From Pseudomonas sp. ANT_J12 (GTDB lineage: Bacteria; Pseudomonadota; Gammaproteobacteria; Pseudomonadales; Pseudomonadaceae), in the NCBI RefSeq assembly GCF_008370045.1, contig NZ_VOBN01000002.1:1-64000 (forward strand): a stretch of DNA of 64,000 nucleotides. Direction: 5' to 3'. Below the pieces are notes generated by a model. That model had not been told where the DNA came from and did no database searches. It saw nothing but the letters and a program-made list of their open reading frames with translations. Shown piece after piece: positions 41,304-49,019 of the stretch; position 1 is the first letter of the stretch; every line of letters begins with the position of its first letter. Made by a program: the position numbers and the translations under genes.

Positions 41304-41377
41304 GAATTGCAGAGGGCATTTTCGATGGGCGCTTAGCCTGTGCTGCATTTGAGTCTAATCAGCTAAACGAAGCTTTT

Positions 41378-42415
41378 ATGTCAAAAAAACCACCGCTACA
41401 TGTGGTCCTAGACCGTTCCATGCGATTGCGCCAGGCCACTCAACGCTTGGGTTTGTCGAGCGATGAAACTCTTTGGTCTGGTTGGCATGTGAAATACCAA
41501 TTCACTTGCGCGGACGGACACCTCTTTAGCACGACTCCCGTCACGCTAATGAGTCCGACCGCCAAAGGCTGCCCAGAGTGCAGCGCGCAGCGCTCCATGC
41601 AAGTTTTGCTAGATGCGATCCAGTCACTGGGAGTGTCTTGCCTTTCTACGCAGTGGAAGGGCGAGAAAAGCCTGTACGATTTTTTCTGTGGATGCGGCCA
41701 TCAATGGCAACGCAGTGGCAGGAATTCTTTGCGCCATCCAGGTTGTCCTGCATGCGTTAAACGAGCTCGCTACCAGAAGACTCGATTAAGTGATGGCCTG
41801 GAAAGGCTTCAAGAGGCGGCGGCGAAAAAGGGAGGTCGGTGCCTGAGTGAAGCCTATTTGGGAACTGGCCAGCGTCATCAGTTTATTTGCGCTCAAGAAC
41901 ATACCTGGTATGCCATCGGCAATGAGATCTTACGAGATTCATGGTGCCAGCGTTGCGCAATCGAACAGTTTTCTAAACAACGATTGCACCCGAAAGGATT
42001 CGAACGTCTTCGAGCTATTGCCGCCAGTCATGACGGGATTTGCTTGAGTGATGGGGAATATCTAGGTGTACGACAACGTGTGCTTTTTCGTTGCAAAGCG
42101 GGGCATGAATGGGAAACGCTTGGCCGCCGGGTGATCAGAGGCACATGGTGCCCGATATGCAGCATTGATAAGCGACGGTTAACGCTGGCTGATGCAAAGA
42201 GCGCGGCATCCGCGCACGGAGGTCAGTGCCTTTCCATGGCCTATGAGAATAACGCTGCGTACATGGAATGGTTGTGTCATCGAGGCCATCACTGGCGAGC
42301 GTCTTTGGCGGCGATACGGGCTGGTCATTGGTGTGCGCAATGTGCCGTTATTGCACGAATCAGTAACCGTAAATCTAAAGCTCTGATGCGCTATACATCC
42401 GTTTTTGGGGGATGA
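41378..42415 (+). CDS. Five-unit zinc-ribbon repeat protein
   Basis: A 345-residue protein built from five units of about 62 residues, each with the pattern CLS-(10-15)-C-x2-GH-x-W-(12)-C-x2-C: for example FRCKAGHEWETLGRRVIRG followed by TWCPICS. Unit 3 has EH for GH. The Cys/His pattern predicts a treble-clef zinc site per unit; relatives are the DUF4379-type zinc-ribbon repeats found in phage and mobile DNA. The ATG at 41378 has only a weak ribosome site; a TTG at 41300 overlapping the PAAR stop would add 26 residues. Nucleic-acid binding is likely. Being next to PAAR makes a type VI cargo possible but unproven. Confidence 0.75.
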   Translation: MSKKPPLHVVLDRSMRLRQATQRLGLSSDETLWSGWHVKYQFTCADGHLFSTTPVTLMSPTAKGCPECSAQRSMQVLLDAIQSLGVSCLSTQWKGEKSLYDFFCGCGHQWQRSGRNSLRHPGCPACVKRARYQKTRLSDGLERLQEAAAKKGGRCLSEAYLGTGQRHQFICAQEHTWYAIGNEILRDSWCQRCAIEQFSKQRLHPKGFERLRAIAASHDGICLSDGEYLGVRQRVLFRCKAGHEWETLGRRVIRGTWCPICSIDKRRLTLADAKSAASAHGGQCLSMAYENNAAYMEWLCHRGHHWRASLAAIRAGHWCAQCAVIARISNRKSKALMRYTSVFGG

Positions 42416-42623
42416 AGGCAGGTTTTTTGTTCGCGATTTTCGGCTGTCGAGTGGAATGCATAAGGTCCTTAGGCAGCTATTACACGGGTTAGCGGCAAGA
42501 GTTTCTCGTACGCTCGTAGTTGAATACAGAAAAAATGATGGTTTTTTGCTACTACAGCGCTGACAGTATCGTCACTCTTCTATAGATTCCTGTCGTATTG
42601 CACCTCCAAGGCAGGAACCGCTC

Positions 42624-44114
42624 ATGAAGATAGGCATCGATTTTGGCACCAGTTACTCCAGCGCCGCGGTTTTTCGCAATGGCCAGATCGAACACATCAT
42701 GTTCGATGGGCAGCCGCAATTTAGGACGGCGGTATTCTTTCCCGATCGCGCCGCCGACCTCTCCAGGTTCGAACTTACATCGCTTCACGAGCAAGAAGTC
42801 AGCGATGGAATTCGCTCAGCCAAAGCGGCTTATGCCAGACGATTGTCGGATTACAACAAGGATATCGTCGCGATAGAAATGCGGGCTCGAGCCGCAGCTC
42901 GCTTAAAAAAACCGATGTCCGCGCAGGACAAGGAAGAGCGCCGAGCCATGATTGCTAAGCCATTCCTGAGCAGCGATCAGGACCTTCGTGAATCTGCCAT
43001 TAATTCGATCAAGCGTCGTTGGCTTAGCGATGAGACTGCGAAGGCAAAAGAGGCTGACATTCGCCTTGATGCTGCAATTTTTGGCGAGGAAGCCATTAAT
43101 GCTCTGTTCATTTACGAGTCCGGTCGATTGATCCAGTCCCCGAAGTCGATGCTTGGTTTTCGCCTAGAGAAGGTTCAGCGTGGCTATATAACCAGCATTG
43201 TCACAAGAATTCTTAAACACATTCGGGAACAAGCCAGCTTGCAGCTCGGGGTGCAGGTCACGCAGGCGACTCTTGGTAGGCCGGTTAAGTTTCGGAGCTC
43301 TCTAGGCCCGGACGGAGGGTTGCAGGCCATTTCTATGCTAACTGAGGCCGCGACTGCTGCGGGATTTAGGAGGGTCGATTTTCTGCATGAACCGTCCGCC
43401 GCTGCCGTGGGTTATCACTCCAGTTCAACTATCGCTCACCAAGCATTGATAATAGATATAGGGGGGGGAACCACCGACATTGCATTGGCTGAAGTCGGCG
43501 CTGGGGGGCCGCAGCCTCATATTCTGAAAACGTGGGGTGAGCCCAAGGGCGGTACTGACGTTGATCTAGGTCTTTCGCTCCGCTCAGTAATGCCGCTATT
43601 CGGTAAAGGGGTATGCTCAGAGCTGTTGGCACCGGTATTCATGGACGCCGCATCGGTGAGTGATCTTAATCGTCAAAAGTCGTTTCGGAAGCACAGCTTC
43701 CCACGTACACCGCTTCCTTACGCTGCGCGATTGGCTGCGTTGCAGAACCCGGGCATCCCAGTTCGCTTGAACAGTGATGTTGAGAAACTGAAGATTGAAC
43801 TGAGTCGAGCTGCATATAGCGAGCGCTCATTGGATTACATCGAAACGGGACTAGTGGCGCGGGCGAACGAAACCCACTTGGCATTGGGGGCAGAGAGTTT
43901 CATGCGCACATTTCAGCAACTTCTGGCACAAGTCAGCACAGAAATCAAGAGCCTTGCTCCCGTGCTGTTCTTGACCGGAGGTATGTCTCGAGCGCCATAT
44001 GTGGTTGAAGCGGTAAGGCAAGCGTTCCCACAATGCGAAATGGTTCCCAGCGAAGCGTCACTGGGAGTTGTCGATGGGCTTTCGGTTTATGCATCGTTGA
44101 CTCAGGATTCCTAG
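42624..44114 (+). CDS. YegD-like Hsp70-family protein
   Basis: A 496-residue actin-fold ATPase resembling E. coli YegD. MKIGIDFGTSYSSAAVF is phosphate motif 1, LIIDIGGGTTDIALAEV (about residue 275) phosphate motif 2, and LFLTGGMSRAPYV (about 448) the adenosine motif; ATLGRPVKF corresponds to IGRPINF of YegD. It has no substrate-binding domain, so it is not a classical DnaK. An insertion of about 70 charged residues (ARRLSDYNKDIVA to KEERRAMI) follows the first subdomain. AGGAA lies eight bases before the start. The client or partner is unknown; it stands alone in the islet. Confidence 0.85.
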   Translation: MKIGIDFGTSYSSAAVFRNGQIEHIMFDGQPQFRTAVFFPDRAADLSRFELTSLHEQEVSDGIRSAKAAYARRLSDYNKDIVAIEMRARAAARLKKPMSAQDKEERRAMIAKPFLSSDQDLRESAINSIKRRWLSDETAKAKEADIRLDAAIFGEEAINALFIYESGRLIQSPKSMLGFRLEKVQRGYITSIVTRILKHIREQASLQLGVQVTQATLGRPVKFRSSLGPDGGLQAISMLTEAATAAGFRRVDFLHEPSAAAVGYHSSSTIAHQALIIDIGGGTTDIALAEVGAGGPQPHILKTWGEPKGGTDVDLGLSLRSVMPLFGKGVCSELLAPVFMDAASVSDLNRQKSFRKHSFPRTPLPYAARLAALQNPGIPVRLNSDVEKLKIELSRAAYSERSLDYIETGLVARANETHLALGAESFMRTFQQLLAQVSTEIKSLAPVLFLTGGMSRAPYVVEAVRQAFPQCEMVPSEASLGVVDGLSVYASLTQDS

Positions 44115-44126
44115 GATTTATCCGGT

Positions 44127-44255
44127 TTATAGAATGATCATATTTGGCCATTCGCGGTGCATCAGCAGCCATAGCTTCTTGCTGAGCGACAGCAGGTAAT
44201 GGTAGTCATCATTGCCTGAAGCGACGTGCCAGCAAGGTGTGTGGACCGAACGGTC
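44127..44255 (-). pseudogene. 3' remnant of an unidentified gene
   Basis: The minus strand reads LERDRSVHTPCWHVASG then NDDYHYLLSLSKKLWLLMHR and ends with EWPNMIIL and a stop. The composition is strongly protein-like, but there is no start codon after the upstream in-frame TGA, so only about 43 residues of a C terminus are left. I do not recognise the family. Confidence 0.4.
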
Positions 44256-44486
44256 ACGTTCGAGTGACTTTCAATTTTAGATTGAGCTGTATCACGCCGA
44301 AGAATTTCGACTGTAGCCCCCCATCCAAAAACTCAATTCAGTCTTTAGTGAAACCCACTACACAATTTTATTAACGCTGAAAAAGAAATTCAGTGATTTT
44401 GAAAAATAGATGTTGGAAGCCCTCTGAAATCAGAGATGAATTTTGGCGCAACATGAAATCTTACGGAGGCTAATCGAAAACCTAGA

Positions 44487-44511
44487 AGCCCCGATCTAAT
44501 CGGGGCTTTTT
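44487..44511 (+). terminator. Rho-independent terminator
   Basis: AGCCCCGAT-CTA-ATCGGGGCT forms a perfect 9-bp stem followed by TTTTA. It lies 370 bp past the Hsp70 gene. Confidence 0.88.
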
Positions 44512-44637
44512 AATGCCTAGAAGAAAACTTGGTCGTCCCTACATCACCTGGCTAAAACTCCTACAGCATATCCAGCCGTTTCCTGATTGATCCCACTTCA
44601 ATGCACCTCTAAGCTCAATCCAGGTGCCTAAGAAACG

Positions 44638-44751
44638 CCCAACGTAGAAGCTGACTTATTCACACAGAAACGCGTTTTGTCTTGAAGACTTGCGCGTGAA
44701 CTTGTGTGAAAGAGAATGCCTGTTGGGATTTCTTACCTCCTCTACGTTGGG
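44638..44751. repeat. Nested inverted repeat upstream of the BRO gene
   Basis: Three dyads share a centre: CCCAACGTAGA (44638-44648) with TCTACGTTGGG (44741-44751), TTCACACA (44659-44666) with TGTGTGAA (44703-44710), and ACGCG (44670-44674) with CGCGT (44693-44697); the core has GTCTTGAAGAC. The RNA could fold into one long interrupted stem of about 114 nt ending 86 bp before the BRO start. Confidence 0.65.
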
Positions 44752-44782
44752 TCTGGCTCTATCCAATTCATTCGTAGAGGTA

Positions 44783-44845
44783 ATGGATATGCCCACACAA
44801 CAAGCAATCCGCTCTCCTGGCATTTTGGAGATCGGTCATGTCTGA
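44783..44845 (+). CDS. Possible 20-residue leader peptide overlapping the BRO gene
   Basis: ATG 44783 opens MDMPTQQAIRSPGILEIGHV and stops at a TGA (44843-44845) that lies inside the BRO start region, overlapping its ATG by eight bases. AGAGG lies five bases before the leader ATG, and GGAG within the leader serves the BRO start. The arrangement fits translational coupling; expression is not shown. Confidence 0.4.
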   Translation: MDMPTQQAIRSPGILEIGHV

Positions 44846-45371
44846 TCCCTTCATCCCCACTGTCTTCACCCGCCAAAACTTATACCTTCACGCCCTCCTC
44901 CTGGAAAACCAGCCATGGTTCTGTGCCCGCGATCTGGGTCGCTTAATGGGTTTCCATTTGAATGATCGATTGGTCAGCAAGCTGGACGAGGATCAGCGGC
45001 ATACGTTGCTGATCAATTATCACGGCCAGCCGGAGAAGCGCTTGATGCTCAGCGAGTCCGGCGTGTATGCGTTGCTGGTCTATCACTACGTGCCAGGGAA
45101 TCGGTTGTTGCGCGAATGGTTGACTCATCAAGTGGTGCCGGCCTTACGTGATGCCCTGCCATCGAAGAACGCTGATCGACCGATGTTGAGTTTGTTGGAT
45201 TGGCCGGAGATGTCGTTGAGTCTGTTGCATTGGCAGGATGAGGGCTGGATTCGGCTGCGGGATATGCCTTATCTGTTGCTCAATCGCACGCGGCGGCGCG
45301 TTCCAGCGGTTAAGCCTTGGTGGCGCAAGGTCTTGGAGGCGGTTTACTCTTCGAAGCACTCAATCGGCTAG
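44838..45371 (+). CDS. BRO-N domain (phage antirepressor-like) protein
   Basis: A 177-residue protein with a Bro-N fold in the first about 115 residues: WFCARDLGRLMGFHLNDRLV, then EKRLMLSESGVYALLVYH and GNRLLREWLTHQVVPALRD are the family's signature helices. The C-terminal part (RMRDMPYLLL-like WIRLRDMPYLLLNRTRRR) lacks a known domain. Bro-N proteins bind DNA and often act as antirepressors in phages. No other phage gene is near, so this is a solitary or domesticated copy. Confidence 0.85.
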   Translation: MSDPFIPTVFTRQNLYLHALLLENQPWFCARDLGRLMGFHLNDRLVSKLDEDQRHTLLINYHGQPEKRLMLSESGVYALLVYHYVPGNRLLREWLTHQVVPALRDALPSKNADRPMLSLLDWPEMSLSLLHWQDEGWIRLRDMPYLLLNRTRRRVPAVKPWWRKVLEAVYSSKHSIG

Positions 45372-45508
45372 ACCTGGTTTCGCAGACGCCCCCCAGTCAG
45401 TATCGTCCGAGGGCTTTCAACCCTCGGCGATGTTATGAGCGCAAAGAGGAAAGAAAGCGCCTGGAGTGCCCTTGAGATTAAGGCCAATCGCCTTGGCGCA
45501 TCGCTCAA

Positions 45509-46606
45509 TCAGCGTTCAATTACCTCCAACCGCTGCTTCAACCTCTCATTCATCAGTGTTCCGTGCACGCCAGAATGAATTTCCCGATGACAACTTGGGC
45601 ACACGGCCCCCACGTAGCGTGGATGATCTAACCCACCATCGGAGAGCCGGTTTACGTGATGCGGCTCTAAGTAGGGTGTGCCGTCCTTTTTCATAAAAGG
45701 AGCCGGCTTCTCACAGCTCTCACATTCACCCTCCGCGCGCATCAGTACATAGTGCGCGACCTTACGGCTGCGTTGATAGATCTTACGCGGAGCGGATTGC
45801 CCTAGATCATCGCTGCTAGGTTTACATGCAGCCAGAGCAGCCAACCGCGCTGCAGCCAGAGACCCAGAAAGGTCAGCCTCATCTTCATCCTGATCTTCAG
45901 CTTCAATTATTTCACTAGGAATGCCCACAGGGACTAACCGAAAAACAATCGCCGTCCGATCCTGGCCGTTCACATCAGGCTGGGTCCGCTCAAACATGTC
46001 GGCGCAAGAAAACTCACCCATGTATTCGTTGCCTTTACCTTTGCCGAGGGACTTAAACAAGTGCAGCGCTAGACCATACTCCGCATGATTAGCGATGGAT
46101 CTGTTGCCTCGGATCAAAGTCATCGGCCCGCGTTGTCCTTCACCGGTATAAAGGTACGCGCCTTTGTCCCAACCGTCGGCATACCCGTATTGCTCACCAC
46201 TATCGCCAGTGAACAAAAATATCGCTGGGTAGGTCGCGGACTTTGCGATGCCGCTTTGGAGGCTCCCACCGAACGGTCCATTGATCTCAGTTTTTCTGTC
46301 GTAAATAGCCCCCGGCGTGAACTGCAGCACCGGGTCGCCCTCCCCACGCGGTAACTCCACAATAGTGAAGCCTCGCTTTTCCAGGTAACTGTTGGTCGGG
46401 CGTCCTCCAGAGAATTCGCCTACGGCAATGCCGGTCGCCAAAGAGACGATTTTCTTCGCCGGATACAGTTCGCCGCCCGCATGAATGGCATAACGATGAG
46501 CTAGGTTATTTTCCCAGCCCTGCCACTCACGCCTACTCCGATACTTACGATCAAACTCCAGCATCGCTTTGTCTATTCGTTCCTTCGAAACCGCTTTGAT
46601 CGCCAC
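45509..46606 (-). CDS. McrA-like HNH endonuclease, putative modification-dependent
   Basis: A 365-residue protein of three parts. Residues 1-85 (REWQGWENNLAHRYAIHAGG, LYPAKKIVSLATG) form an N-terminal domain common in such nucleases. Residues about 94-225 (FTPGAIYDRKTEINGPFGG, LYTGEGQRGPMTLIRGNRSI) resemble the SRA-like sensor of ScoMcrA-type type IV enzymes. The C terminus is an HNH domain with CESCEKPAPF, LEPHHVNRLSDGG and VCPSCHREIHSG, all zinc Cys and catalytic His present. Type IV restriction of modified DNA is inferred. It is transcribed away from the CCHC protein gene, with 201 bp between. Confidence 0.82.
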   Translation of the reverse strand: MAIKAVSKERIDKAMLEFDRKYRSRREWQGWENNLAHRYAIHAGGELYPAKKIVSLATGIAVGEFSGGRPTNSYLEKRGFTIVELPRGEGDPVLQFTPGAIYDRKTEINGPFGGSLQSGIAKSATYPAIFLFTGDSGEQYGYADGWDKGAYLYTGEGQRGPMTLIRGNRSIANHAEYGLALHLFKSLGKGKGNEYMGEFSCADMFERTQPDVNGQDRTAIVFRLVPVGIPSEIIEAEDQDEDEADLSGSLAAARLAALAACKPSSDDLGQSAPRKIYQRSRKVAHYVLMRAEGECESCEKPAPFMKKDGTPYLEPHHVNRLSDGGLDHPRYVGAVCPSCHREIHSGVHGTLMNERLKQRLEVIER

Positions 46607-46807
46607 GAGTGCTGCCCTTCATCGACATTTGCCGTAGGAAAATTCCTACCGCCGTCAAAGTACCAAAGGGTTTCAATACGTAACAGAGCGAAAAGCCACT
46701 ATTTCTCTGTGATGGCGGCCTTTTCAATCTTTTGATTGATTCAACACGTGCGTCATGACTCGCTACCCGCTATTAATACCTCCCCCACTCAAGGACCCGA
46801 GCCCACC

Positions 46808-47797
46808 ATGAAATTCGACCTCGCCTACTGCCTCAGCCTCGACGACAAGCTGTCGATCTATGACGTGCGGGATTTGAATTTTGACGAGACGATGGAGTTC
46901 GATTCCGCCAAGGAACACTTCCAGTGTCCCAATGACGCCTGCCGGGCGGCGTTCGATGCGGCGAATGTGCTGACGACGTTCAACGCCAAAAACGTGAACT
47001 ACGTTCGCACCCCGCACTTCAAGAACACGCCCAGCACGCGGCATGTGGCGGATTGTCCTTATGTCAGTCTCAAGGCATCGGCGTCAGGTGTGGACACGGA
47101 CGGTGCGGAATCGGATGACAGTCGTGAGGAGCATTTTCCGTCGGAATTGTTACTGACTCGGCGTGAGTATGTGCGCAAGCCGTCGAACCCGGCGGTGGCG
47201 GCGGATGTGGTGCGGGATGATCCGAAACCCGCGTCGGTGGATAAGCACACGGAACACCCGAGCCGCGAGTCGGCGCCGGACAAGACCAGTGTCTTCGCCC
47301 ACCCGGTGGAGTGTTTTGTGTCGAACTTCGAAGACAAGGAGTTGCTCAAGCGCATGCCGCTGAAGATTGGCGAGCACACGGCGCCTTATGGGTCGTTCTT
47401 CAAGAAGATCGAATACCTGACGGACAACAAGGGGCTGATTTACTGGGGCAAGATCAAGGAAATCAAGGATTACACCCAGAGTTTTCGTATCGATTTCGAG
47501 CAGAAGGTCTGGTTCAAGCAGGCGGATGAGGCGAAGAAGAAGCCGTATTCGGTGAATGTTTATTTGAGCAAGAAGTTGATCGACAACTACCGCAAGCGCA
47601 AGGCGTTTCTGGAAGAGATCAAGCACGCCATTGAAAGCGGGAAAGAGTTGTTTTGCTTTTTCTATGGGGTGACGCCGGAGTTGAAGCAGGTGCCGAGCAA
47701 GAAAAACCCCGAACAGACGTTCGGGGTGTTCAGTGCGAATATCGAGAACCTGGATCACTTCATTGTTCGTGAAGCGCCGGGGTTGGACGATAAGTAA
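46808..47797 (+). CDS. Hypothetical protein with CCHC zinc motif, CoiA-like N terminus
   Basis: A 329-residue cytosolic protein. FQCPNDACRAAF supplies C40 and C45, and TPSTRHVADCPYV supplies H79 and C83, a CxxxxC...HxxxC arrangement like the N-terminal finger of CoiA-type competence proteins and of nuclease-associated proteins. A Pro/Asp-rich linker (about 90-155) leads to a C-terminal region with KIEYLTDNKGLIYWGKIKE that looks like an OB/beta fold. No nuclease motif is evident. The start at 46808 fits the conserved MKFDLAYCLS. A link to the divergent McrA-like nuclease is suggested by position only. Confidence 0.7.
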   Translation: MKFDLAYCLSLDDKLSIYDVRDLNFDETMEFDSAKEHFQCPNDACRAAFDAANVLTTFNAKNVNYVRTPHFKNTPSTRHVADCPYVSLKASASGVDTDGAESDDSREEHFPSELLLTRREYVRKPSNPAVAADVVRDDPKPASVDKHTEHPSRESAPDKTSVFAHPVECFVSNFEDKELLKRMPLKIGEHTAPYGSFFKKIEYLTDNKGLIYWGKIKEIKDYTQSFRIDFEQKVWFKQADEAKKKPYSVNVYLSKKLIDNYRKRKAFLEEIKHAIESGKELFCFFYGVTPELKQVPSKKNPEQTFGVFSANIENLDHFIVREAPGLDDK

Positions 47798-47805
47798 CGC
47801 GCGCG

Positions 47806-48987
47806 TCAGGGTAATTGCAGCGCGGCACTGCCGGGGTGTTGCTGGATGAGGTTGTAGGGCAGGACGCTGAACGCTGTGTCGCGGCACATGGAAGAGATGT
47901 GCGGGAACGATGGCACTAACTTGATGCCGCTTTTGGTGAAGTACCAGGACGGGTATGCCCATGGTTGTTCCTCGCCATAGATGCAGCCGTCTTCACGTTC
48001 TGTGGTGGTTTTCATTTCGTCGGGATAGAGCGCGCTGAGTTGCTGGACCAACCACGGCGCCAGGGTTTTGGTGCGGTAGTCGGAATAGGCGTCGTACGAT
48101 TCGGAAGACGGCGTGGCGTCGTTGTACTCGCGCTCGTAGTGCAGCGGTTTGCCCTGGCCGAGCCACAGCACGTCTTCAAGGGTCAGGGTCTTGCCGGTTT
48201 TGACGTCCAGATTGAGTGGCATGTCGTTTTCATCGGTATAGGCGCCGCCGCAACTGTACTCGGTGGCAATGCTCACGCTGATGGTCGACGGCCCCATCCA
48301 CAAGGGTTCTACCGTTTGTGCGTAGAACGTCTCGCCGGCACTGGCCTCACAGTCGAACTTCCCCGCCACTTCTTGCCACAGGCGCCCCATCAATTGTTGA
48401 TTGATGCGCTGGCGCTCCGCGGCGGTGTACCCCGATACCACTTCAAACAGTGTCGTTTCGGATGTTGGTTCAATCCACCATTGCAGCGAGTAGCCCATGA
48501 AGGTTTCGGCCTTGCCCTTCTTCAGGTCCAGGCCTTGCAGACGCAGGTACTCGTAAGGTGACTGATCACGCAGGGTGGTGAGAAAGGGCACGGTTGCGGC
48601 GGGCGCGGGTGCAATGTTGGCTTGCTGTAGATCGACTTTCAGCACCTTGCCTTTGGGGCTGCGCCATTCACCGGACCAACCGTCGGGCTTGGGCTGTAGA
48701 CGAATCGTCGGGTGGGGAGCGTCCTGATAACCCCGCAGCGGAGCCTCGTCGAGCACCAGCGTCTGCCCGTCCTTTTTGCCGCTGAGCATCAGGTCCTTGC
48801 GGTACTTTTGGTAGAAGTAGCGGCCCCCCACGTCGTCGCCGCCATCGGCGTTTACTTCCAGCACGATTGGCGTTTTGCCCAAGGTGCCGGTGTAGACCTG
48901 CTTGCCACTTTCGGCCCACAGCGCGGTAGAAAACGTTGAACACACCAACGCGGCAATGCTGGTTAGACGACACAATCCTTTGAACAT
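47806..48987 (-). CDS. Secreted DUF3298-like protein, paralogue 3 of 3
   Basis: A 393-residue exported protein with signal peptide (CRLTSIAALVCSTFSTALWA). The N-terminal half holds QVYTGTLGKTPIVLEVN and RYFYQKYRKDLMLSG; the C-terminal half has PLNLDVKTGKTLTLEDVLW and YPSWYFTKSGIKLVPSF, the order seen in RsiV/DUF3298 domains, and ends FSVLPYNLIQQHPGSAALQL. AAGGA stands seven bases before the start. It is the last of three tandem copies; most unlike the others in its length of acidic insertions. Confidence 0.85.
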   Translation of the reverse strand: MFKGLCRLTSIAALVCSTFSTALWAESGKQVYTGTLGKTPIVLEVNADGGDDVGGRYFYQKYRKDLMLSGKKDGQTLVLDEAPLRGYQDAPHPTIRLQPKPDGWSGEWRSPKGKVLKVDLQQANIAPAPAATVPFLTTLRDQSPYEYLRLQGLDLKKGKAETFMGYSLQWWIEPTSETTLFEVVSGYTAAERQRINQQLMGRLWQEVAGKFDCEASAGETFYAQTVEPLWMGPSTISVSIATEYSCGGAYTDENDMPLNLDVKTGKTLTLEDVLWLGQGKPLHYEREYNDATPSSESYDAYSDYRTKTLAPWLVQQLSALYPDEMKTTTEREDGCIYGEEQPWAYPSWYFTKSGIKLVPSFPHISSMCRDTAFSVLPYNLIQQHPGSAALQLP

Positions 48988-49019
48988 CAAATCATCCTTG
49001 GGTAAATGGCTGGGCATTC

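Larger units (their letters stand above)
44115..44837. other. Gene-poor AT-rich spacer after the Hsp70 gene
   Basis: Contains a probable gene remnant on the minus strand (44127-44255), a terminator (44487-44511), a nested inverted repeat (44638-44751) and a short open frame leading into the BRO gene. Between 44260 and 44480 I see nothing nameable. Confidence 0.5.

Noticed and set aside
36785..42415. A complete type VI secretion locus
   Set aside because: Only effector, immunity, PAAR and a vgrG stump are seen; no sheath, baseplate, membrane complex or ClpV genes.
44638..46606. Prophage suggested by the BRO-type gene and the HNH nuclease
   Set aside because: No integrase, terminase, capsid, tail or lysis gene is present; the genes are solitary.
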